DNA of 64,000 bases from Candidatus Methylomirabilota bacterium (GTDB taxonomy: Bacteria; Methylomirabilota; Methylomirabilia; Methylomirabilales; Methylomirabilaceae), in contig PQAM01000008.1 in the NCBI GenBank assembly GCA_003104975.1, positions 434,001 through 498,000 of the forward strand, read 5' to 3'. A program made the position numbers and the translations under genes. The notes beneath the pieces were generated by a model. The model saw only the letters and a list, made by a program, of their open reading frames with translations, was not told the origin of the DNA and did no database searches. Each line of letters begins with the position of its first letter. Positions within the stretch are counted from its first letter, which is position 1. This document shows, piece by piece, positions 1 through 7,276 of this stretch.

Positions 1-113
1 GCTCGATGGCGTTTGTCGTAAGGAAGTCGTTGCCACCTATCAGACCAAAATAGACTGCTCTCCGTCCTTCCCCGAGTCAGTTGAGAGTTGGAATCACACC
101 CCACCGACCGTGC

Positions 114-142
114 TTGACACATTTTAACTTGACAGGTAAATT
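114..142 (+). promoter_or_regulatory. Sigma-70 promoter of the first VapBC-type module
   Basis: TTGACA (114-119), a 17-base spacer and TAAATT (137-142) make a near-consensus promoter about 50 bases before the antitoxin ATG. The -10 box lies inside the inverted repeat at 129-177, so a repressor bound there would block RNA polymerase. Seen in sequence; activity not tested. Confidence 0.65.
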
Positions 143-177
143 AATTATGTCAGGCGAATTGCTAATTTGTCTGTCAA
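129..177. promoter_or_regulatory. Inverted repeat, probable autoregulatory operator
   Basis: Arms TTGACAG (129-135) and CTGTCAA (171-177) are exact reverse complements, and similarity continues inward (AAATTA near 138 against TAATTT near 163). It covers the -10 box and ends at the ribosome-binding site. AbrB-fold antitoxins usually repress their own operon by binding such a site, so this is the likely operator (inference). Confidence 0.55.
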
Positions 178-192
178 AGGAGTATTAATCCG

Positions 193-444
193 ATGAATGT
201 GACAAAAGTCGGACGTCGGGGACAAATTACGGTTCCCAAAACGATTCGCCGTTGGCTCAATCTTCAAGAGGGCGATCGCCTCCTCTTCGTCCGTCGGGGC
301 GACGAAGTCATCCTGCAGCCCCTCACCCGCACCTTGCTGGACCTGCGGGGAAGTGTCCCTGTCTCTGGACCCCAGGATTTCACCGCCATCCGTCGGCAGA
401 TACTCGAACTCCATGCTCGCAAGGTGATCGAGAATGAAACCTGA
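193..444 (+). CDS. AbrB/MazE-fold antitoxin of a VapBC-type module
   Basis: 83-residue DNA-binding antitoxin. The N-terminal half holds the swapped-hairpin AbrB signature (GRRGQITVPKTIRRWLNL, about residues 7-24), followed by the GDRLLF strand usual in this family. The C-terminal third (about 55-83) is charged and helical and would wrap the toxin. AAGGAG stands 10-11 bases before the ATG. Its end overlaps the PIN toxin start by 11 nt, implying translational coupling. It should neutralise the downstream RNase and repress the operon through the inverted repeat upstream. Confidence 0.85.
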   Translation: MNVTKVGRRGQITVPKTIRRWLNLQEGDRLLFVRRGDEVILQPLTRTLLDLRGSVPVSGPQDFTAIRRQILELHARKVIENET

Positions 445-865
445 ACGCCTCTTCGTCGACACCAATCTCTTCCTGCGCTATCTCACCAACGATGTGCCGG
501 AACAAGCGGATGCCGTCGAGCAGTTGCTCCGTCGTGCAGCGGCGGGAGGGCTGGCCCTGGTCACCAACACCTTGGTTATGGCAGAAATGGTGTGGACGCT
601 GGAAGCCTTCTATCAACTTCCCAGGAGCGACATCAAAGAGAAGGTACTGACCATCCTGAACACACCAGGGCTGGAGGTGGCAGATGGCGAGCTGATACTG
701 CAGGCTATGCTCTGCTATGCCGAAAAGAATGTAGACTTCATCGATGCCTATAGCGCGGTCTGGATGCGGGGGCTCGGGCTGACGATTGCCTGTACGTTCG
801 ACCGGAAACACTTCTCTCGCCTTGAAGGGGTGACCGTGATGGTTCCGGGCGCCGATACGCTGTGA
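434..865 (+). CDS. PIN-domain ribonuclease toxin (VapC-like)
   Basis: 143 residues, normal for a VapC toxin. The acidic metal site is complete: D9 in FVDTNLFLRYL, E51 in MAEMVW, D101/D104 in the DFIDAY segment and D123 in TFDRKHF. Such proteins are Mg-dependent RNases that cut tRNA or rRNA sites when the antitoxin is degraded; the target here cannot be told. The gene overlaps the AbrB-fold antitoxin by 11 nt and shares its promoter. Intact, so probably active. Confidence 0.85.
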   Translation: MKPERLFVDTNLFLRYLTNDVPEQADAVEQLLRRAAAGGLALVTNTLVMAEMVWTLEAFYQLPRSDIKEKVLTILNTPGLEVADGELILQAMLCYAEKNVDFIDAYSAVWMRGLGLTIACTFDRKHFSRLEGVTVMVPGADTL

Positions 866-1173
866 TCGCCACCACGCTTTACCGTCGCTGGGTCAGGCCA
901 ACAGCCGCCTAGGGCGATTCCCGCGTATCTCAACTTCGGTCAACAATTGAAGCGTCTGCTGCTGAGTCATCCTTATCTTAAGAGTGGGTGATAACAGGCG
1001 CCCGAGTTACCAATAGCTCGCCAAGTAGTCGTCAGCAGAAAACGCTCGTCCTGTGATTCATCACGTTCTTTCGCGCTTTGCGCGAAAGCTGTTACGCATG
1101 CACGTCTTCGCGAAACCCACCGCCTTGCCCAGTAAGGAGTGCTATGCTAAAGTAAGAACGATAGGAGGCGATC
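866..1173. other. Intergenic spacer with hairpin and promoter
   Basis: No gene seen. A perfect 9-bp stem with a TTT loop lies at 1068-1088 (CTTTCGCGC / GCGCGAAAG); it has no T-run behind it, so it is not a typical intrinsic terminator. A promoter for the next module is at 1125-1153. Confidence 0.5.
1125..1153 (+). promoter_or_regulatory. Promoter with extended -10 for the second VapBC-type module
   Basis: TTGCCC (1125-1130), 17 bases, TAAAGT (1148-1153), with the extended -10 dinucleotide TG at 1145-1146. The TATG-N-TA core recurs upstream of metK and xseA. AGGAGG follows at 1163-1168. Confidence 0.5.
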
Positions 1174-1413
1174 GTGAAGAATGCAGCACGTATGACCAGT
1201 AAGGGTCAGATCACCGTGCCACAGGATGTTCGGCTGGCCCTGGGTGTTCGGCCCGGCGACACGCTACTTTTCGAGAAGGACAGCATCGGCATTCGCGTGC
1301 GCCCCGTGCGAGTCGAGAGTCCGTTTGAAAAGTACCGGGGGATCGGGACTCCAGGCATTCAGCGCGGCAAAAAGGCCGTGATGCGCTGGGTGCGCGCAAT
1401 ACGCGGCCGATGA
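1174..1413 (+). CDS. AbrB-fold antitoxin (second module)
   Basis: 79 residues starting at GTG, chosen because AGGAGG lies 5 bases upstream. The AbrB signature (MTSKGQITVPQDVRLALGV, about 7-25) and the following GDTLLF strand are clear. The C-terminal part (about 45-79) is basic and should contact the toxin. It overlaps the PIN gene by 4 nt (ATGA). Since the partner gene is interrupted, this antitoxin may now act alone or as a decoy (inference). Confidence 0.82.
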   Translation: MKNAARMTSKGQITVPQDVRLALGVRPGDTLLFEKDSIGIRVRPVRVESPFEKYRGIGTPGIQRGKKAVMRWVRAIRGR

Positions 1414-1805
1414 CGACGGCGATCGACAGCAACGTCCTGATCGCGCTCTGGAACGAGGACGACAGTCTGAACACGTCGGCGCGTTCGGCACTGGATGCTG
1501 CGTTGGGGCGAGGGAGTCTCGTGATTGCCGCTCCTGCCAGATCGGAAGCGTTTCTCGATTCGTTCTGCAGGGAGACCAGCATTGCGGTAGACTGGCATCT
1601 CAACGAAGCGGTCTGGCGCGCGGCGGGCCGTGCCTTCCAATAGTATGTGACCCACCGCAGAGCACACCGTGACGCCGGTCCTCGTCGCATTCTTGCCGAT
1701 TTTGTCATTGGGGCTCATGCTCTGCACAATGGATTCCGCCTACTCACCCTTGACGACCGACTCTATCGCGCAACCTTTCCGCGCCTGACGATTCTGACGG
1801 TGTAA
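1410..1805 (+). pseudogene. PIN-domain toxin gene interrupted by an in-frame TAG
   Basis: The frame opens with a PIN start (D6 in AIDSNVL, E46 in ARSEAF) but meets TAG at 1641-1643, codon 78. Reading on in the same frame to TAA at 1803-1805 restores the rest of the domain, including RRILADFVIGAHA and LTLDDRLYR with the other two acidic residues. Total 131 residues, the normal length. So one nonsense change, or a base error, separates this from an intact toxin. A broken toxin beside an intact antitoxin is a common decay state. Confidence 0.8.
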
Positions 1806-1835
1806 TCGCGGCGTTCGCAGTCCAAGAGGGAGCCT

Positions 1836-2008
1836 AGTGTCCCGTTTCTGAAATTCGTTGCCTATTTGCGGACGTCATTCCGGCCAAGCCCGCATCGCGG
1901 GCGCGAGCCGGAATCCAGGAAATAACGGGGGTTCTGGATTCCCGCTTTCGCGGGAATGACGACACATGGAGCGCCGACTTCTTCATCGAACTTTTGACTC
2001 AGGACACT
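1836..2008. mobile_element. MITE-like element, copy 1 (173 bp)
   Basis: Ends AGTGTCC (1836-1842) and GGACACT (2002-2008) are inverted. The body carries the hairpin GATTCCCGCTTTCGCGGGAA and the segment CCGGCCAAGCCCGCATCGCG. A second 173-bp copy in opposite orientation is at 4778-4950 and a third, enlarged copy at 51924-52303. No coding capacity. The left end is next to TA, as expected for Tc1/mariner/IS630-type mobilisation; the right-hand TA is changed to TG here. Confidence 0.75.
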
Positions 2009-2096
2009 GGGATGCGACAAGACCCAGCACGATTGAAGCGCGTGCTGCTGGGGCACCTTAAGAAGACGTGACAACAGGCACGCCGAGCCCATGACC

Positions 2097-2546
2097 TCAG
2101 GCGGCTGGAAGGTAGTCGCGGAGTTGCAGAATCCGGAGCCCTGGGATGGACGGGAGATCCCTGTCGTTCGTAAGATAGGCCGCGCAATTCGCAGCCAGCG
2201 CCGCCGCGAGCTGCACGGCATCCGGTGTCCTCACCAGAGTGCCGGAGCGAAGCTGCGCAGCGGCGCGCAGCAGAGGCAGGCGCAGATCAACCAGCCGAAT
2301 GCCGCGGCTCCGAGTAAGAAGTCCTTCGTAGCGCTCGGCCAGCGGACCATTGCCGAAGCGATAAGGCGCCACCAGCGTCTCAAGGAGCGTCAGGCCGGAC
2401 GTGACGCCTTCGAGCGGACCGGCGTCGATGGCGGCAAAGACGGGTTCGACCAGGGGCAGAAACTGTGAGTGTTCCTCGATGTAGTAGATGAAGATGGCCG
2501 TATCAAGGGCGACGGGGCCGCTCCCGATCTCGTCCATCAATCCCAC
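2097..2546 (-). CDS. PIN-domain ribonuclease toxin (FitB/VapC-like)
   Basis: 149 residues on the minus strand. Catalytic acids are present: D15 in VALDTAIFIYYIEEH, E56 in LTLLETLV, D109 in RTPDAVQLAAAL and the TNDRDL loop (N127, D128, D130). Its start overlaps the last 10 nt of the ribbon-helix-helix antitoxin upstream, the usual operon layout. It should be an Mg-dependent RNase held inactive by that partner. Intact and of normal length. Confidence 0.84.
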   Translation of the reverse strand: MGLMDEIGSGPVALDTAIFIYYIEEHSQFLPLVEPVFAAIDAGPLEGVTSGLTLLETLVAPYRFGNGPLAERYEGLLTRSRGIRLVDLRLPLLRAAAQLRSGTLVRTPDAVQLAAALAANCAAYLTNDRDLPSIPGLRILQLRDYLPAA

Positions 2547-2767
2547 GAGCGCCGCTCTTGCTCCACAAATGTCGCCGTGTCCACACCGCGCCAGAGTTCT
2601 TTGCCAAGGCCCTTCAAAGCGAGGATCGAGAGGGGCTTGGGCTCTTGGGTGGCCTGGGTCAGAATGTGGATGACTTCTTGAGCCACGGACCGCCGCTCGC
2701 GCTTGGCGCGGGCCCGAAGCTTCCTGTACAGCGGGTCGGGCACGTTCTTGATATTCAGTGTCGCCAT
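2537..2767 (-). CDS. Ribbon-helix-helix antitoxin (FitA-like)
   Basis: 76 residues from the ATG at 2767. An in-frame ATG four codons earlier overlaps the TGGAGG ribosome site, so the downstream ATG, about 5 bases after it, is preferred. The N-terminus MATLNIKNVPDPLYRKLR followed by AKRERRSVAQEVIHIL is a typical FitA-type RHH DNA-binding fold. The C-terminal half would bind the PIN toxin encoded just downstream. A weak promoter (TTGACT, 17 bases, CATAAG on the minus strand) covers 2795-2823. Confidence 0.82.
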   Translation of the reverse strand: MATLNIKNVPDPLYRKLRARAKRERRSVAQEVIHILTQATQEPKPLSILALKGLGKELWRGVDTATFVEQERRSWD

Positions 2768-2860
2768 GGTGTCCTCCATTTAGGTTGCATTATGCTTATG
2801 GAGGAATAGTTCTAAGAAGTCAACATCTTCCGAGTATCCCAAAAATAGACATTGGGATGC

Positions 2861-2970
2861 GTCATTGCGAACGCAGTGAAGCAATCCAACCGTTCTTCGC
2901 CCCACGTTATCCAGGCTCACGAGCACAAAACGGTGAGATTGCCGCGCACCCTTCGGGTGCTCGCAATGAC
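2861..2970. repeat. Dispersed palindromic repeat, GTCATTGCGA type
   Basis: Bounded by GTCATTGCGA (2861-2870) and its exact reverse complement TCGCAATGAC (2961-2970). Related copies are at 9287-9376 and 51997-52086, with a half copy at 14898-14932. Copies share an inner arm, CGGTGAGATTGCCGCGC. Noncoding; such interspersed palindromes are known in many bacterial genomes. Confidence 0.75.
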
Positions 2971-3059
2971 AGACACATGAAAGGGTTGTGCGATCAATCT
3001 CTATTCTTGGAGAGTATCCCTGCACACGGAAGAGGGCGAGGGTAGGAGGGACTTTTTCC

Positions 3060-3089
3060 TTGACGATTCCCCTAGATAGCCCATATACT
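3060..3089 (+). promoter_or_regulatory. Promoter of the truncated wzm copy
   Basis: TTGACG (3060-3065), 18 bases, TATACT (3084-3089). The intact copy has the same boxes and the same 18-base spacing at 5157-5186, although the spacer differs. It would now read into the methyltransferase gene at 3510. Confidence 0.6.
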
Positions 3090-3097
3090 ACGTTTAC

Positions 3098-3506
3098 TTT
3101 TCGCGAGGGCCGGGGAGGGCAGGTCCTCGCGGAGTGGGAGGTTGCATGCGTTGCAGTGTTGGGCTGTACCGTCACCGGACCCTCATCTGGAGCTTCGTCA
3201 AAAGGGATCTGCTGGCCCGCTATAAAGGCTCTGCCGTCGGGTTGTTCTGGTCGATCATCCATCCCCTCATCATGCTGGGGCTGTACACCATCGTCTTTTC
3301 CGCCATCCTGAAGGTCCGCGTCGGCGCCGGAGAGGGGACGGACTATTTCGCCCTCTACCTGTTCTGCGGGTTACTCCCCTGGAATGCCTTTGCCGAGGGG
3401 CTGAATCGCTCGACCGGCGTCATCCTGGAGCATGCCAACCTGATCAAGCGGGTCATCTTTCCGTCGGAGATTCTGCCGGTCTATCCGGTGATCGCCGGCA
3501 TCGTCA
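3098..3506 (+). repeat. Direct repeat of the wzm 5' region, copy A (409 bp)
   Basis: By eye, identical to 5195-5603 (constant offset of 2097). It includes the leader hairpin (arms CGCGAGG 3102-3108 and CCTCGCG 3125-3131), the ribosome site GGGAGG and about 120 codons of the permease. Homology stops sharply at 3506, three bases before the methyltransferase ATG. Confidence 0.9.
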
Positions 3507-3526
3507 GGGATGCCTCGCATGCTTAA
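3146..3526 (+). pseudogene. Truncated ABC-2 permease (wzm fragment)
   Basis: The first 120 residues are the same as in the intact permease at 5243 (MRCSVGLYRHRTLIWSFVKR and on), including the first membrane segment and the loop YFALYLFCGLLPWNAF. After GIV the frame runs into unrelated sequence (RDASHA) and stops, so about half of the six-helix channel is missing. The tail overlaps the methyltransferase start by 17 nt. A functional transporter half is unlikely; translation may instead couple to the methyltransferase gene. Confidence 0.85.
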
Positions 3527-4619
3527 TCACCTTCGGCCCTTGCTGACACAAACTGTTTCGCCGCGAGTACCTGATTTTCAAGCACGGCCTGATGCGCAAC
3601 AGTTGCTACAGGAGTGCGTCGCTTTGGCTGCCTCGGACGCTACGTTTGCCAAGAATCTCCTCGAGACTCTGATTGGTTCATTGTCCTTTAAGAGCTCTAG
3701 CGAAATAGAACTGCTGGCCAATGTGCTCGGAGACGAACTGCTCGTTAAAGCGGTCCGGGCTCGATCATCCGTTAATGACTCGCTAATTTACGCCCACCAC
3801 GTTTTTGCGGAAATCGACTTTCTGGCACGCAAGCATCTCGCGCAACCCCTCCGCTCGGTGCTCGAGATTGGACCTGGTATTAATCTTGGGGCGCTTTTTT
3901 GTTTTGTTGCCTCCGGGGTCGAGCGGGCAGTCGGCGTAGATGTCGTCGAGATTACAGATTTAAGCCCTCATTTTTATAAGAGCTTGAAAGACTACCTGGG
4001 GTGTGTAGAAGGATTTGCGTGGTGGCGTTACTTTGCCACGAAAACCTATCCCCATGCCTCGTTCCCACACTGTGCCGAGACATTAAACGCTGACGAGGTC
4101 TTGCGGCGGATCGACTACCGAAGTCCGGTTTCGTCGGGGCAGCTACCCTTCGAAGATGATTCTTTTGACCTCATTTACTCGGTTGCGACTCTCGAGCATG
4201 TGCCTGAACCAGAGCGGACGGTTGGTGAGACAAAAAGGGTCCTGCGACCCGGAGGAATCAGCGTCCACGAGATCGATCTGCAGGACCATGGTACTTATGG
4301 TACTTGTGGTCCTCTGAGGTTTCTGGAATGGTCAGATGATGAGTATAGCACCAGGGCTCAGCCGTATGGTGAGGGGGCGTCTCTCAGAGGATTTCTCGAC
4401 GGCACCTGGCAGGGTGAGGTCTTTTGCAATCGATTTAGGATGTCTAATTGGCTGGATCTTTTCCGTCGCTATGGTTTCGAGGTCGTCGAATTAGAGCCCC
4501 TGATCGTGCTCGATCCTTCTGGTGTTTCGCGGGAACGGTTTGCGGAACCGTTCCGGTTCAAATCGGTAGAGGATCTTGCGGTTCTTGCGTTTCACATCGT
4601 AGTACGGTGTCGTAAGTAA
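3510..4619 (+). CDS. Class I SAM-dependent methyltransferase
   Basis: 369 residues. SAM-binding motif I is VLEIGPGINLG (about 117-127), and the post-motif segment PFEDDSFDLIYSVATLEHV (about 213-231) followed by KRVLRPGG is the usual Methyltransf_11 pattern. About 110 helical N-terminal residues precede the domain. An ATG three codons in (3519) is an alternative start. The gene is visibly AT-richer than its neighbours and sits exactly between the two copies of the wzm 5' region, which suggests late insertion. Likely role: methylating a sugar of the surface polysaccharide, perhaps capping it before Wzm/Wzt export (inference). Confidence 0.8.
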   Translation: MPRMLNHLRPLLTQTVSPRVPDFQARPDAQQLLQECVALAASDATFAKNLLETLIGSLSFKSSSEIELLANVLGDELLVKAVRARSSVNDSLIYAHHVFAEIDFLARKHLAQPLRSVLEIGPGINLGALFCFVASGVERAVGVDVVEITDLSPHFYKSLKDYLGCVEGFAWWRYFATKTYPHASFPHCAETLNADEVLRRIDYRSPVSSGQLPFEDDSFDLIYSVATLEHVPEPERTVGETKRVLRPGGISVHEIDLQDHGTYGTCGPLRFLEWSDDEYSTRAQPYGEGASLRGFLDGTWQGEVFCNRFRMSNWLDLFRRYGFEVVELEPLIVLDPSGVSRERFAEPFRFKSVEDLAVLAFHIVVRCRK

Positions 4620-4632
4620 CAGATGATGTTTT

Positions 4633-4777
4633 AGCAGGTTGTTGAAAAACTCGGTCTACCATCATTTCGGACGAGGTGAAGCGATTTCGTCTCCTTAAAA
4701 AACAATAAGTTATAGATTGCTTCGTCGCAAACATCGCTCCTCGCAATGACATATACGGACTTTTTCAACAACCTGCT
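4633..4777. mobile_element. MITE-like element with 17-bp terminal inverted repeats (145 bp)
   Basis: The left end AGCAGGTTGTTGAAAAA and right end TTTTTCAACAACCTGCT are exact inverted repeats of 17 bp. TA stands at both borders, so the target site was probably TA. The inside holds a piece resembling the GCAATGAC repeat but no gene. It directly abuts MITE copy 2, and the two share the TA at 4777-4778. Confidence 0.78.
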
Positions 4778-4950
4778 AGCGTCCTGAGTTAAAAGTTCGA
4801 TGAAGAAGTCGGCGCTCCATGTGTCGTCATTCCCGCGAAAGCGGGAATCCAAAACTCCCGGTATTTCCTGGATTCCGGCTCGCGCCCGCGATGCGGGCTT
4901 GGCCGGAATGACGTCCACAAATATGCAACGAATTTCGGAAATGGGACACT
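4778..4950. mobile_element. MITE-like element, copy 2 (173 bp)
   Basis: Same length as copy 1 and in reverse orientation. Ends AGCGTCC (4778-4784) and GGACACT (4944-4950), with TA on both sides (4777-4778 and 4950-4951). The inner segment ATTCCCGCGAAAGCGGGAAT and the GCGGGCTTGGCCGGAATGAC arm match copy 1. Noncoding. Confidence 0.8.
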
Positions 4951-5156
4951 AGTGACCTCGGTAAGATACTCGACGCTCGAAAGAACATCGCGAGCTTCAC
5001 ATGTTGGCTTAGACTTGTAAGGCCCTTGTCGTCGAACGAGAAGGCAGGCGGTTTCGGACTGCCGGTCTTCAGGTTCCCGCGCACTACCCCACCTCAGCCA
5101 GCCGTGGTCACGCGATTGGAACGTGTGCTATCTACCCATCTTCCCGAGCTTTTTCC
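4951..5156. other. Intergenic remnant before wzm
   Basis: No supportable gene. A short minus-strand frame crosses into the MITE and has no start signal or family likeness; it could be a relic of an older gene. Confidence 0.3.
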
Positions 5157-5186
5157 TTGACGATACTGTCGGATTCCTCCTATACT
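5157..5186 (+). promoter_or_regulatory. Promoter of the wzm-wzt polysaccharide operon
   Basis: TTGACG (5157-5162), 18 bases, TATACT (5181-5186). The leader then forms a hairpin (arms CGCGAGG 5199-5205 and CCTCGCG 5222-5228) ending some 15 bases before the ATG and just ahead of the GGGAGG ribosome site, where it might influence translation start. Confidence 0.65.
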
Positions 5187-5194
5187 AGACGTAA

Positions 5195-5603
5195 TTTTCG
5201 CGAGGGCCGGGGAGGGCAGGTCCTCGCGGAGTGGGAGGTTGCATGCGTTGCAGTGTTGGGCTGTACCGTCACCGGACCCTCATCTGGAGCTTCGTCAAAA
5301 GGGATCTGCTGGCCCGCTATAAAGGCTCTGCCGTCGGGTTGTTCTGGTCGATCATCCATCCCCTCATCATGCTGGGGCTGTACACCATCGTCTTTTCCGC
5401 CATCCTGAAGGTCCGCGTCGGCGCCGGAGAGGGGACGGACTATTTCGCCCTCTACCTGTTCTGCGGGTTACTCCCCTGGAATGCCTTTGCCGAGGGGCTG
5501 AATCGCTCGACCGGCGTCATCCTGGAGCATGCCAACCTGATCAAGCGGGTCATCTTTCCGTCGGAGATTCTGCCGGTCTATCCGGTGATCGCCGGCATCG
5601 TCA
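5195..5603 (+). repeat. Direct repeat of the wzm 5' region, copy B (409 bp)
   Basis: Matches 3098-3506 base for base as read. This copy continues into a full permease gene and is therefore the parent or the maintained copy. Confidence 0.9.
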
Positions 5604-6034
5604 ATGAGCTGATCGGCTTCGGCGTCCTCCTGGGCGTCTTGCTGGTCATCGGGCATCCCATTCGGCCGGTCATCCTGGTCCTGCCCGCGATCCTGGTGCT
5701 GCAGTTCGCATTGACGACCGGACTGGCATGGCTTATCGCCGGGACGACCGTTTTTGTACGGGATCTCGGTCAGATTCTTGGAGTCATCCTGACGCTGTGG
5801 CTGTTCCTCACGCCGATCTTTTATCCGCCCGCGATGGTTCCCCAGGGGATGCAGGTCCTGTTGACCATCAATCCGATGTATACCGTCGTAGAGGCCTACC
5901 GGAGCCTGATCCTTCGGGGTGAGATTCCGACCTGGTGGAGCCTCGCTGCGCTGACGCTGATGGCCCTCATCGTGAACTGGCTGGGCTATCGGGTATTCGC
6001 GCGTATGCGGCCTGCCTTTGCCGACGTACTGTGA
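5243..6034 (+). CDS. wzm: Polysaccharide ABC exporter, permease subunit (Wzm)
   Basis: 263-residue ABC-2-type membrane protein, the normal length for Wzm/TagG/RfbA permeases. The N-terminus (RTLIWSFVKRDLLARYKGSA) is the conserved amphipathic start; about six hydrophobic segments follow, and the family motif LTPIFYPPAMVP lies near residue 195. The ATG at 5243 is preferred over a GTG four codons earlier because GGGAGG precedes it. It pairs with the ATPase encoded next, overlapping by 1 nt (TGATG), to flip lipid-linked polysaccharide across the inner membrane. Confidence 0.9.
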   Translation: MRCSVGLYRHRTLIWSFVKRDLLARYKGSAVGLFWSIIHPLIMLGLYTIVFSAILKVRVGAGEGTDYFALYLFCGLLPWNAFAEGLNRSTGVILEHANLIKRVIFPSEILPVYPVIAGIVNELIGFGVLLGVLLVIGHPIRPVILVLPAILVLQFALTTGLAWLIAGTTVFVRDLGQILGVILTLWLFLTPIFYPPAMVPQGMQVLLTINPMYTVVEAYRSLILRGEIPTWWSLAALTLMALIVNWLGYRVFARMRPAFADVL

Positions 6035-7275
6035 TGGTGACGGTTGAGGCCCGGCAACTGTCCAAGGTCTATCGGATCTACACCCATCCGCAGGATCGGC
6101 TCAAAGAATTCCTGTTTCGTGGCCGTCGGACCTATCACAAGCAATTCTGGGCCCTTCGCGACGTCAGCTTTCAGGTCAAGAGGGGTACGACGCTCGGCAT
6201 CATCGGAGATAACGGCGCCGGCAAGAGCACATTGCTGCAACTGGTCGCCGGCACCCTGCAACCCAGCGCCGGGACGGCGCGTATTGAAGGGTGCGTCTCC
6301 GCGATCCTGGAGCTTGGCGCCGGGTTCAACCCCGAGTTTACGGGGCGGGAAAACGCGTTGATGAGCGGGGCGATCATGGGGATCCCGTCACGGGAGATGG
6401 AGCGAAAGCTGCCTGAGGTGGCGGCATTTGCGGACATCGGCGACTTCTTGGATCAACCCGTCAAGATCTATTCCAGCGGCATGTATATCAGGTTGGCGTT
6501 TGCAGTCGCCACCGCTATCGATCCGGATGTGTTAATCATTGATGAGGCGCTGTCGGTCGGGGACGTATATTTCCAGAAACGGTGCTTCGACCGCATCGAC
6601 AGTTTCAGGAAAACAGGGAAGACGATTCTATTCTGTTCCCACGACCTGTATTATGTTCGGATGATTTGTGATGAGCTGATCTGGTTGAGAAATGGTCAAA
6701 TTCATGAGATGGGGGAGGCGTCCCGAGTGGCTGGGGCGTATGAGAATTACCTTCGGGAGCGGGAACTGCCGTCGGCCAAACCGCCTGTGGGTGCCGATCA
6801 TGTGACGCCGTTTCCCTGGATCGATCGGATTCACGTAGCCAAGGCTGAGGACTCAGGGGAGCGCGACATCTTCATGACCGGTGATGACATTGTCGTGACG
6901 GTCTCTTTCCGCGTCCCTCAATCGCCGACTCCGGTTCACATCGGGGTTGTTCTGACTCGTAACGACGGCACGGAGTGTTTTGGGACCGGAACTCACATTG
7001 TCGCCATGGAGGCGGCTACTGAAAGCGGACACGCTCACCTCCATCTGCCGCGCTTGCCGCTGCTGTCTGGGGAGTACGCGCTGAGTGCGTTTCTCTTGGA
7101 CGGAAACGGATTGCACGTTTATGATCGACGGCTGCGCGAGGTGAGATTCAGGGTTGCCCAAAAAGCCAAGATGATAGGACTCTGTTACCTGGACCATCGG
7201 TGGGAGGTCGAGCCTCTCGGAGAAGGTGTGAAGCCATTGCCTCGTCAGGGAGCGGGTGTGGAGGCCGCCGGGTGA
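6034..7275 (+). CDS. wzt: Polysaccharide ABC exporter, ATPase with C-terminal substrate domain (Wzt)
   Basis: 413 residues. Walker A GDNGAGKST (58-66), signature SSGMY (147-151), Walker B VLIIDE (166-171) and the switch histidine in FCSHDL near 202 form a complete ATPase. About 165 further residues (250-413) form the beta-rich Wzt C-terminal domain, which in E. coli O9a reads the capped end of the glycan. Starting at 6034 removes an unrelated 33-residue extension. Presence of this domain suggests that export here waits for a terminal modification; both methyltransferases in the locus are candidates (inference). Confidence 0.92.
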   Translation: MVTVEARQLSKVYRIYTHPQDRLKEFLFRGRRTYHKQFWALRDVSFQVKRGTTLGIIGDNGAGKSTLLQLVAGTLQPSAGTARIEGCVSAILELGAGFNPEFTGRENALMSGAIMGIPSREMERKLPEVAAFADIGDFLDQPVKIYSSGMYIRLAFAVATAIDPDVLIIDEALSVGDVYFQKRCFDRIDSFRKTGKTILFCSHDLYYVRMICDELIWLRNGQIHEMGEASRVAGAYENYLRERELPSAKPPVGADHVTPFPWIDRIHVAKAEDSGERDIFMTGDDIVVTVSFRVPQSPTPVHIGVVLTRNDGTECFGTGTHIVAMEAATESGHAHLHLPRLPLLSGEYALSAFLLDGNGLHVYDRRLREVRFRVAQKAKMIGLCYLDHRWEVEPLGEGVKPLPRQGAGVEAAG

Positions 7276-7276
7276 G

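Noticed and set aside
1-124. A plus-strand frame open from base 2 to TAA at 124
   Set aside because: Too short, no recognisable motif, no start in the window; could be a gene end but cannot be supported.
1068-1088. Intrinsic terminator
   Set aside because: Perfect stem but no T-run on either strand.
3146-3526. A functional short permease
   Set aside because: It stops after about half of the helices at a clear recombination border; the intact copy is 2.1 kb downstream.
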